Part shown: positions 1-8,400 of the stretch, piece after piece
How the letters are laid out: every line of letters starts with the position of its first letter
Position numbering within the stretch: position 1 is the first letter of the stretch
From: Planctomycetales bacterium
GTDB lineage: Bacteria > Planctomycetota > Planctomycetia > Planctomycetales > Planctomycetaceae
Direction: 5' to 3'
NCBI GenBank assembly: GCA_026400835.1
Contig: JAPLOA010000074.1
Location: 1-64,000, forward strand
DNA length: 64,000 nucleotides
Translations under genes and position numbers: made by a program
Notes under the pieces: model-generated
Databases searched by the model: none
What the model was told of the DNA's origin: nothing
The model's input: the letters and a program-made list of their open reading frames with translations, nothing else

Positions 1-197
1 CTTCCTTCGCTCGAATTTCACTTCGGGGGGAGGGGCATTCCGCGCTGACTCCGAAACTCCGACAAATCAAACCTCGCATTGAAAGGAACTCGTCAGCACT
101 CGACGACGATGCGACGAGCGTGAATAATCCGGGTTAAACGATTAAATCATCAGCTCGACAGGGCAGCGGCACTGACCAACAATACGCTTCAATAGTT

Positions 198-1394
198 TTA
201 TTGCACGCTGTCGCCGGCGGCGTCGAGCAGTTCACCGGCGGAACGCAATTCCTGAGCGATGCGTTCACTGAGAGTCATCGAGGCGGCATTTGATTCGCCC
301 GGCATGACCGGCCACGTGTAGGTCTCGACTTCCAGATGCGGAGAATAGTCCAGGCGGGCGACTTTTCGCAGTGCAGCGGCCAGATCCGGGCGAGTCGTTC
401 TCAACGGCCCCAGAGTTTCCGCAAAGATTGGCACATGGAAGTGAACTCGCCAGCTTTCGGCGTTGAGGAAATCATCGGATGGTGAGCGACGAATATCATC
501 TTCCAACAGATCCACTCGTGACTTCACACTGCCGTCTTTAAACTTTGCGTACGTCTGATGAAGATATCGCGGCTCAACGAATCGACACAACGCTTCACGG
601 CCTTCTGAGTTATTGGCGGGATCGATCAGCTCTGCCGCATTCGTGATGTGTACTTTATTGATGCGAATTCCGTGACGAACAAATTCATCGATAGACTGCT
701 GCACGTCTTCGAACTCAACCGCCTGATGACACACATCGAAACACAGTCCGATGTATTCGCGGACAACATCTTCGCAGTTCAGCGCGTCCGCCAGAGCATA
801 GAGACGCCTGAACGCGGGCAGAGTCCACTCACGAGTCCCTGACATTTCGCACATCGGTTCCGGTTCCAGACCGAGACGAATTTTGCGACCAGTGGTGTCG
901 AAAATCTCCTTCAGATGCCTGGCAACTCGAATCAGATGGCTAAAACACGACGCATGAAAATCCGGACCGTGCGGATTCATACGACCTCCCAGCGGAACGG
1001 TCGACAAACTCCCCTCGGCTCCGGCTGGCAAAAGCTGGCTCAGCAGATTCGCACACTCTTCGGTGTATGTCACTCGTGCGAGACTTGTCCAATCCGGAAG
1101 GTAGACCTGTTCCTTCACCCGCTCACTGTGAAAGTCACCGTAAGGAAAGGTATTCAGGGTGTAACAACAGAGGTCATGTTGCCAAAGAGCCTGCGCCAAC
1201 TGCTCCAACTGATCGGGTTGTTCTTTGAGTTCTCGCACAACGCTGGCAGCGAGCCACAGTCCTGCCGCCATCGGAAAATCCAGATGACGCTGGGCCTCGG
1301 CTGACTGTTCGGTAATTCCACTGATCACTTCGGCCACGTCGCGGCCGGGATGAACGTTGGTGCAATAGCTGAGGGGAAGTGAAGAAAGAGTCAT
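198..1394 (-). CDS. eboE: EboE-like metabolite traffic protein (TIM-barrel, xylose isomerase-like)
   Basis: The N-terminus (PLSYCTNVHPG, then GLWLAASVVREL) and the later NTFPYGDFHSERVKEQVY segment match the EboE family, which has a xylose-isomerase/AP-endonuclease type TIM barrel. Further barrel strands are visible: LGLEPEPMCEMSGTREW, IGLCFDVCHQAVEFED, INKVHITNAAEL and PHLEVETYTWPVMPG; the E, D, H and E residues in these strands are where the fold normally binds metal. EboE belongs to the ebo cluster tied to prenyl-metabolite export; its reaction is not established. The ATG at 1394 is preferred over an in-frame TTG at 1418 because the family begins near LSYCTNVHPG. No other ebo genes are visible; its only close neighbour is arsC, 66-90 bp upstream on the same strand, so the pair may be co-transcribed. 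Confidence 0.8.
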   Translation of the reverse strand: MTLSSLPLSYCTNVHPGRDVAEVISGITEQSAEAQRHLDFPMAAGLWLAASVVRELKEQPDQLEQLAQALWQHDLCCYTLNTFPYGDFHSERVKEQVYLPDWTSLARVTYTEECANLLSQLLPAGAEGSLSTVPLGGRMNPHGPDFHASCFSHLIRVARHLKEIFDTTGRKIRLGLEPEPMCEMSGTREWTLPAFRRLYALADALNCEDVVREYIGLCFDVCHQAVEFEDVQQSIDEFVRHGIRINKVHITNAAELIDPANNSEGREALCRFVEPRYLHQTYAKFKDGSVKSRVDLLEDDIRRSPSDDFLNAESWRVHFHVPIFAETLGPLRTTRPDLAAALRKVARLDYSPHLEVETYTWPVMPGESNAASMTLSERIAQELRSAGELLDAAGDSVQ

Positions 1395-1483
1395 TCGGGC
1401 GATTAACCTGTCAAACAAAAGTGGAAGAACATTCTCTATGTGGAAATCGAACAGAACACTGTCGAAGTCGTTTGCTGAAGCAT

Positions 1484-1918
1484 TCAGGCCGTGCGTCCAG
1501 ATTCCTGATCCAGCCTCGCGCGAATTTCGTCACGCACGCGGCGGAACCCTGACATCAATTCTTCTTCGGAACCAGTGGCGTGGAACGGATCGTCCAACGG
1601 CCGGTGCCAACGTTCCACGGCAGCCGGAAACGTGGGACAGTTTTCGTCAGCCGTTGAGCAGACGCCGATCACCACGTCCGGCGGGTTGCCTTTGGGCGGA
1701 AAGAATTCATAAATCGATTTGCTCAGTTGCGGAGAGATATCAATACCCGGTTCTGCCATCACCGTGACAGCTCGCGGATGTACGTATCCGGCTGGTTTGG
1801 CTCCTGCGGAAAGTGCTTCGCAGCAGTCACCATGATAAGTCCGCGGCAAACATTCAGCCATCTGACTGCGGCAGGAATTGCCAGTACACAGAAACAGGAT
1901 TCGTTTTCGTTGTGACAC
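1484..1918 (-). CDS. arsC: Arsenate reductase, thioredoxin-coupled LMW-PTPase type
   Basis: 144 residues. The protein opens with a beta strand and the phosphatase-like P-loop CTGNSCRSQMAE (nucleophile Cys11). It also has the redox pair CSTADENC, in which two cysteines spaced by six residues form the resolving relay of thioredoxin-linked ArsC. A late DPFHATG segment supplies the DP general-acid position. It would reduce arsenate to arsenite in the cytoplasm. The start is GTG with GGAG about 8 nt upstream. No ArsR, ArsB or Acr3 gene is visible beside it, so export and regulation must be elsewhere. It lies just upstream of the EboE-like gene on the same strand. The closely related LMW-PTP of this window (13.1 kb) lacks the CX6C pair, which separates the two calls. 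Confidence 0.88.
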   Translation of the reverse strand: MSQRKRILFLCTGNSCRSQMAECLPRTYHGDCCEALSAGAKPAGYVHPRAVTVMAEPGIDISPQLSKSIYEFFPPKGNPPDVVIGVCSTADENCPTFPAAVERWHRPLDDPFHATGSEEELMSGFRRVRDEIRARLDQESGRTA

Positions 1919-2277
1919 GGAAGCTTCTCCGGAGGACTTTCAACAGACGCCGACCTGTCGTTGGTTACGGCTTGCCGAGTCCACAGAATAGTCAACTCCG
2001 ACCGAAACGCCACCTTAGTGATTCATGAAGTCTGCGACTCGGGATGCGAGACATCCAGCTTCGACCAGTGCCGACAAAGCGGTCCTTACAAAGAGGCCGG
2101 TCCTGTGGGATGAAACAGTTGTGCGTCAGTTGCTAAAATTTCCTTGCACACGCGTCATGAGACCGGTGCGAGCGACTATAGTCGGAGTTCGAGTTTGTTC
2201 GATCCGAGTTGTAGAGAACTCAGTCAGCCCGGAACACCGCGGCTCTTTGCTGGATTGCTCGCAGGAAAAGGATGTCC
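1919..2277. other. Divergent intergenic region, arsC / small lipoprotein
   Basis: Promoters for arsC (leftward) and the small lipoprotein gene (rightward) should lie here. A short palindrome CTCCGGAG at 1927-1934 overlaps the arsC ribosome binding site on the other strand. Open frames crossing the region have no recognisable content. Confidence 0.4.
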
Positions 2278-2499
2278 ATGCGAACTTCATTTGCCATTTT
2301 GTCACTGACAGTAATGACTCTTCTGTCCGGCTGTCATTGCTGTGGGTGGACCGAAAACTATGCCGACGCAATTGACGATATCGCGGACCACAATGACTTC
2401 AAACGCGGCCTTGATGACTGCTACTGCGAAAAACTGGATATCAGTCGATGGTGTATGAACCGTCGCTGCCCGCCTTCAAGCTGTCGGCAGTGTCGCTGA
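2278..2499 (+). CDS. Small Cys-rich lipoprotein, planctomycete-type
   Basis: 73 residues from the ATG at 2278, chosen because AAGG lies 6 nt upstream; an ATG two codons earlier is also possible. The N-terminus is a lipoprotein signal (LSLTVMTLLSGC, lipobox LSGC), so it is probably anchored at a membrane. The mature part reads YADAIDDIADH followed by YCEKLDISRWC, a pattern I associate with small planctomycete proteins of the type 'ADH...Y.P.LD.TR.G..DWC', and it ends with a cluster of cysteines (CPPSSCRQCR). Ten cysteines in 73 residues is extreme. Function unknown. It is isolated, with over 300 bp of apparent non-coding DNA on both sides. Confidence 0.6.
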   Translation: MRTSFAILSLTVMTLLSGCHCCGWTENYADAIDDIADHNDFKRGLDDCYCEKLDISRWCMNRRCPPSSCRQCR

Positions 2500-2834
2500 A
2501 CAAACCAAGCCCATAGCACGACTCACTTCGGCAGGATTCACCGAACGCATTCTGGTAATTCCCCCGAACACCAACGATCGTCCGTCCCGTTAACTTTGAC
2601 GACCACGCAGAGTCTGCGGATCTTCGGAATGGACTCATCGCCTGCTCCTGTAATTCCGATTGTTTAGTTCGGGGGATTTGTGCGGCGTTTGACTTCCGGG
2701 GGGACTCAAACAGCATCGCACGCCAGCAGCTCTTGCAGAGTTGTACGCTGAATCATCGTGCGGTTACCAGAGGGTCGCCGTGTCATGAGATTGCAGCGGA
2801 TGATCTGCGCGAGCCCGAGTCTTCAGGGGGCGCC
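2500..2834. other. Intergenic region, no clear feature
   Basis: Open frames in this stretch are short and low in content. I see no hairpin with a T-run, no tRNA and no repeat shared with the rest of the window. The promoter of the exported protein at 2835 should lie near its right end. Confidence 0.3.
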
Positions 2835-3974
2835 ATGCGAAGAAAAACAGTGCTGAAAGAGGTTGGCAGTACGCTGCTGAATCACACTGTGCCATGTCGC
2901 ATCTCAGTAAGTCGACAGCGAGAGTTTCGCGGAATTCCGCGTCTCCGTCGTCTTCAACTAATGCTGGTAATGCTGGCGACTCTGCTGAGTCAGCCTTTGT
3001 ACGGAGATCAGCTCGAAGAACTGGCTACTAAAGCCGGGATTCGCATTGTCACAAAAGGCGAATCGTCGTCTGATCTGCAGAGGAAAACAATCGCCGCATT
3101 TCCGCTCAACGCCATGGCACCCGCCAGTCGGCAGCGGGCTAAGATGATTATGGATGACTGTTCTCAGTATCGTCGCCTGCCTTCGCTGCAATACTCCATT
3201 GATGAGCCAATGTATCGTTATCTGTTGCAGCATCCTGATGTCGCAGTCAGTACATGGCGCGTGATGGGAATTTCACGCTTCGAAATGTGGCAGACGGGGC
3301 CCATGGAATACGAAGCGAAAGCCGTCGATGGTTCAGAAGGCATCGCTGATATCCTGTACCAGGATGCGAACCAGATGGTGTTTGTTTGTCAGGGGACCTA
3401 TCACAACGTCCTGCTTCCAAAGCCGCTGGAAGCATCAGCTCTGATCTGGTTTCGAGCGACCTACACACCGGCAGCGGATGGAACTCATACTGTGAGTCAG
3501 AAAGCGGATGTGTTTGTAAGGTTCCCGTCGTCCGCTTTCTCGGCGGTTGCCAAAATGCTGACACCCGTGACGAATGGAATGATGGATCGCAATCTGTTCG
3601 AAGTGTCGCTGTATAGCAGCATGATGTCTCGAGCTGTTCGTGACGAGCCGGAATGGGTTGTTCAGGTCGCCGATCAGATGGAAGGTGTTCTGCCGCAAAG
3701 GCGTGGCGAGCTGATCGAAGTGGCCCAACGACCCCGCAAGGTCATCAAGGGGCAGAACGCTTCTGACGAGAAGGTGACGTCGGTTGATCGCAGCGTCATC
3801 ATGTCGCCGCAGCTTTTGTTCTTTGACCCGCCGAAAGATGGCCCTGTCATGGACAGCTCCAGCCCTGTGAGGGAAGCGAGTCTGCCCGCCGGGAAACCTA
3901 TGCCTTTCAGAACTGCTGAGCTTTCTAAAGACGTAACGTCGCCAAAAGAACTATCGAAGTCGTCAGAGAAGTAG
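2835..3974 (+). CDS. Exported protein of unknown function
   Basis: About 379 residues from the ATG at 2835, which has AGGGGG just upstream; an in-frame start at 2733 is less likely, and an ATG at 2961 would leave a compact signal peptide (MLVMLATLLSQPLYGDQ). The hydrophobic stretch ending SQPLYG looks like a Sec signal, so the product is probably periplasmic. The body contains a compact domain (TWRVMGISRFEMWQTGP, then GIADILYQDANQMVFVCQG and ALIWFRATYTP) followed by a helical segment and a Ser/Pro/Lys-rich tail that looks disordered. I do not recognise a named family. The next gene, 330 bp downstream on the same strand, is also exported and unknown. Confidence 0.7.
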   Translation: MRRKTVLKEVGSTLLNHTVPCRISVSRQREFRGIPRLRRLQLMLVMLATLLSQPLYGDQLEELATKAGIRIVTKGESSSDLQRKTIAAFPLNAMAPASRQRAKMIMDDCSQYRRLPSLQYSIDEPMYRYLLQHPDVAVSTWRVMGISRFEMWQTGPMEYEAKAVDGSEGIADILYQDANQMVFVCQGTYHNVLLPKPLEASALIWFRATYTPAADGTHTVSQKADVFVRFPSSAFSAVAKMLTPVTNGMMDRNLFEVSLYSSMMSRAVRDEPEWVVQVADQMEGVLPQRRGELIEVAQRPRKVIKGQNASDEKVTSVDRSVIMSPQLLFFDPPKDGPVMDSSSPVREASLPAGKPMPFRTAELSKDVTSPKELSKSSEK

Positions 3975-4021
3975 TACGTTAACGCAGTCCGATGATGAGT
4001 CAGTACTGCAACCCGCGAGCC

Positions 4022-4055
4022 CCCGGCTGGATCGACCGCAACCGATCCAGCCGGG
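4022..4055. repeat. Strong 13-bp hairpin after exported-protein gene
   Basis: Perfect inverted repeat CCCGGCTGGATCG, loop of 8 nt, then its complement. No T-run follows on either strand, so it may be a mRNA-stabilising or Rho-type end rather than an intrinsic terminator. It lies 48 bp after the stop of the preceding gene. Confidence 0.55.
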
Positions 4056-4301
4056 TGCGGCTCATTCCGGTGTCAGCGATTTTGCCGGTGTTTCGTGCTC
4101 ACTGACAGGCAGACTGACGATCGGGCGAACAGCGTGATTTCTCGGATTTGTTCCGATTGGTGGACTGATCAGAGAATGGTGAATCCGGGACATATGCCGT
4201 AGTCGAGGATTCTCTTTGCGACAGCCTGGGTGTTCCGAGTATGCTGGCACAACTTTTCCAGCACTCCGCTCGGCCGTGTCGTCGTATCGAGGCCCCCGAC
4301 T

Positions 4302-5345
4302 ATGTCTTTTTTTTCTCGCCAGCTCCTTCTTCGCGTCGTCGCAGCCCTGACGGTTGCCTGCGCGACAGGATTTACAGCCGAGTCAGCCATCGCCGATAAG
4401 ATCGACAAGCTGGACGGTGCCGGGGTTATCGAGTTCTTTGGGACGATACACCTCCAGGAAGGAAATCACCCGATCATCGATCTCGGCGATGCTCACGGCC
4501 TGAATGAAGCAAATGAAGTGGCCATCTTTCGTGCGGAAGACATGCACTTTCGGCCGCTCTGTTCCTGCCGGATTGAAGAGAGCTTTGCCACCCATTCCGT
4601 ACCCGAAGTGCCCGCGGGGATTGAACTGAAGGACGGCGACAGAGTTGTTTACGTGAAAACTCTCAGCCAAATGGGAACAGGTGGTGCGTTTCTGGAATCG
4701 TTTCTACGGCAGCAATTAATCAAGACTGCCGAGAGAAACTCCTATTCGACGTTTCGTCAGCAGGATGAAGCTGACAGTCTACAGAGTTATGTGTCTCGCC
4801 AGCCCCGCTGGGTGCGAGATCGCAAACATTTCGCCGGACGCATGCGTTCTCCGTCAGTCACGGTTCGGGCGGCGGACGACATGATACCGGTGCTGAGTCA
4901 GGTGCAACTCTTACAGCATTATCAGTCCCGGGGAGTTTTGATCGACAGAAACATTGGACCCAACTGGCTAACCGTAATGAATGCTCTGAAGCCAACTCCG
5001 GAAGTAGTGTTTGGCGAGCCACGAATGACGAATGCAACGACAAAAGAAGCATCCTCAAAGACATCGGCTGCAACACAGCCTCCGGAGCCAATCGATGTGA
5101 TTGAGCGTCGAGCAGAGCGGTTGCGCCGAGAGTCTGTAAACATCCTGTTTACTCGCTCAGCTGAAGAACGAAATCTTGCTGTAATTGTCCTGGCGGCTCT
5201 TTATGTCGAAAAGCCCGGCAACGAACGGCAGTGGATTGTTGACCAGGTGCGAGTAAGCCAGTTTCCTTCTCTGGCTGTGAATGACCAGTTCATTGAGGAT
5301 ATCCTGAAGATCCTGAAACGCGTTCGAACCAACGAGCAGGGCTGA
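4302..5345 (+). CDS. Exported protein of unknown function
   Basis: 347 residues from the ATG at 4302. That start gives a textbook signal peptide (MSFFSRQLLLRVVAALTVAC ending near AESAIA), whereas the longer frame from 4230 would bury it. The first part resembles a small beta domain (EFFGTIHLQEG, IDLGDAHGLNEANEVAIFR, ELKDGDRVVYVKTL), which reads like an OB- or SH3-type barrel describing a 'generic value with separators'. A middle charged linker and a C-terminal helical domain follow (IERRAERLRRESVNILF, VIVLAALYVEKP, FIEDILKILKRVRT). No named family recognised. It converges with the PVC dehydrogenase gene 98 bp further on. Confidence 0.7.
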   Translation: MSFFSRQLLLRVVAALTVACATGFTAESAIADKIDKLDGAGVIEFFGTIHLQEGNHPIIDLGDAHGLNEANEVAIFRAEDMHFRPLCSCRIEESFATHSVPEVPAGIELKDGDRVVYVKTLSQMGTGGAFLESFLRQQLIKTAERNSYSTFRQQDEADSLQSYVSRQPRWVRDRKHFAGRMRSPSVTVRAADDMIPVLSQVQLLQHYQSRGVLIDRNIGPNWLTVMNALKPTPEVVFGEPRMTNATTKEASSKTSAATQPPEPIDVIERRAERLRRESVNILFTRSAEERNLAVIVLAALYVEKPGNERQWIVDQVRVSQFPSLAVNDQFIEDILKILKRVRTNEQG

Positions 5346-5375
5346 TCATCATTTCTTAAGTCCGGCGAATACAAA

Positions 5376-5410
5376 CAGGACCTATGTGCTGTGAAGGCAC
5401 AAAGGTCCTG
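5376..5410. terminator. Hairpin between convergent genes
   Basis: Inverted repeat CAGGACCTATGTGC / GCACAAAGGTCCTG with one A-A mismatch and a 7-nt loop, placed between two converging genes. There is no long T-run on either side, so an intrinsic terminator is plausible but not certain. Confidence 0.45.
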
Positions 5411-5443
5411 ATGTTTCAGCAGCGACATTGTCTGGACGCAGAA

Positions 5444-8400
5444 CTACTTCTTTTCCGATGAATTTTTTTCTCCCGAATTCTTCTGTGTCGGAACCAGTCG
5501 AATGTAGTCGACAGCCAGCATGTAAGCTTTCACGGCCTCCGGGTTTGCCCCGACAATCTCGAACGTGATGCGATGATTGCCGGCTGCCAATTCATTCATC
5601 CCGAACGACAACACTCCCGTCGTTATCACTTCCGGATTGTTGAACATATCGAGCCCCGGATCAAGCACTTTGTCGTCAATGGAGATCTTCGCAACGCCGT
5701 AATCGCGTGCTCGAGTCAGTACGATTTCGATATCAAACATGCCGGCCTTCTCCACAGGCACTTCAAGGCTCAGTTTGTCCCCGGGCCTGGCTCCCGTCCA
5801 CCACAAATGATCGCTGCCGCTCCAGCGGTCCGCCGGGAATCCACCCATATTCTGACTGGTAGCAGTGCCGCCGGTCTTTTCCACGATCTTCATAGCTTCG
5901 CCCTCAATTGCTCCCGGAACTTTTCCGGTCTTTGCATCGATTGGTGAAGCTGGTCCGCTGAGCACCACCTGGCCGGGAGATGCAAGATAAGCGACAAGAT
6001 CACGGACTTCATCCTTCGTCAGTGTTTCCAATTGACGCTCAGGCATCATGGAAACGTTCGAAAGCGTCCTTTCTTCAATCTCTGACTTTGGCACAATGAC
6101 TCTATCGTTGATGGTCTGAATGGTCAGAGCACTATCGGTTTCCTGTTTCAACAGTCCCTGAATCACCTGACCGCTCTGCAGGGCGACGACTGTCACCTGA
6201 TAATCGCGCCCCACCACCGCGCTGGGGTCCAGAATGTTTTCCAGGATATAATCCAGGTTCGCTCGGTTGGAACCGGTGATATCCGGACCGATCTGACCAC
6301 CAGTGCCGAACAGCCGATGACAGTTCTGGCAGGTCTTTGAGTAAACTCGTCGACCATTTCCGAGATTGGCTCTGGCAAGAACCCTGGGACCAAGATCCTT
6401 CTTCAACGTGGCCGCCTGAGCTTTACGATCGGCCGACGATTCTCGTATCTCACCCCAGTGATTCTTCAACATTTCGTTGAGTGTGGAATCGTTAAACGTC
6501 ACGATCTGACGCACATGAAACGCATGCAGATCGCTGCTGGGAACCGCGCCCTCAGCAATCTTTGTCAGCAGTAGCTTCGTCCAGACCGGACGCGAGACCA
6601 GCGTACTGACAACGTCCGTCTTCAGTTCGTTCGGAAACTTGCCATATCGTTCCAGCAGCAATCCCGGCGTCGAATCATTTCCCAGCGTCGCGAGGGCTCG
6701 TACGGCCGCAGCCTGCAAATCGGCATTCCCCAGAACGGCGTCCGCCTGCAGAACTTCAACTGCAGCTTTATCCTGGCCCTTGACCAGAACACTCAAAGCC
6801 TCTTGTCGCCGCGCGAGTTCCTGATTGGCGTCTCCAAGCAGTGAACGCATCGGCGGGAAAACTCGCTGATCGCCGAACAACACCGCCAGCTGATTCGCTC
6901 GGTCGATAACATCCTGCTGCTCACTTTTGAGCAGAGCATCATACGTGGCTTTCCATGACTCCGGCATCGGGACGTCGACTCGCCCTTCAAACGAAGCCAT
7001 CATTTGAGTCAAAATCTCGCGTTGAAGTTCAACTTCCGTGGCACTTCCCAAAGCAGCCACAACGGCCGGCAGAGTTTCATTCGTCGCGGAGGCTCGCCGC
7101 AAAATGTACGAACGCAATAGCGGAATCTTTGTCTGCAGAGCCAGCTCCATCGCTCGCTTTGAATCTTCAGCAACCAACGGTTCGGTGCCGTACCAAATCA
7201 TCAGTGGCAGGTTGTGATCATTGACGTCTTCGGCTCGAGCTGCCAATGCCCTCACGATGCCCCAACGGGATTCGTTCGGCAGACGTTGTAAGGCTGAAGT
7301 AAGATAGAGACGGACAACAGCGGACGAATCATCGGCCGCCATTTCTGTCAGACGCTTCAAGACGGAATCGGACAGAACCTTGTCTTCCAGTTCCAACTGA
7401 ATCGCCCAGGCTCGAACGTATTCTTCTTTGTCTGACAACAGCATCAGAGTCAACTGTTCAGTCAGTGCACCGCAGCCATGCAACGTCCACAGACAACGTA
7501 ATCGCGATTCGACAGGAAGAGAAGCGTCGACAGACAACTTTGTGAGTGCCACCTTGACATATTCCGACAGACCTCTTTCCATCAACATCTTTCGAGCCAT
7601 TCGCACATGCCAATCGTTGCGATGGCTATGAGCAGCCACTAACTCTGCATCAGACCATTCCGATGCATTCACGCTCACAGACTTTGGAGTTCCGTGAGAA
7701 ATTCGATAAATACGACCACTGGTACGATCCCAGATTTCCGGGTTTGTGCGGTGACACGCGTTCTTGTCATACCAGTCGATCATGTAGACGGTTCCATCCG
7801 GACCATACCGCAGATTAATCCCGCGAAAGTAATGATCATTGGCCAGCATCAGGTCTTTGCCATGATGGCCAACAAAACCTGAGGTGCCTGTTTCGGGTTC
7901 AAGGATGTCGCAGTTGATACGATTCCCGTGGACGTTGTGGAAGTAGATTTGATTGCGATACTCGTCGGGCCAGTTATCACCGAGATAAATCATCGCCCCG
8001 CAATGAGCATGTCCGCCCCCTGCATCGGCCGTGGCCCCGGACGCTTTCGGTTCATGGCCCCACCAGGCAGAGTCCGCAAGATTGCCAACATAGTGCTGAT
8101 GATCCGCAATCGTTTTGATATCATCGTACGTGTACGGATTGAAGTGCTGGCCACCCTGTCGATGGTAGCGAGCACCCTGGATCACATGCCACAAATGCGG
8201 AATTACGCAGGCCGTGATAAAAGCCTGCCCCTTGTCATTGAAGTCGACACCCCACGGATTGCTGGTGCCATTCATGAAAGCTTCAAAAATATCCTTCTGC
8301 GGATGATAGCGCCAGACTGCAGCGTTGAGCGGAAGTCGTTGCTCATCGGACTCACCCGGCTTGCCTACTTTGGAATGCGTGAACACGCCATGACATCCGT

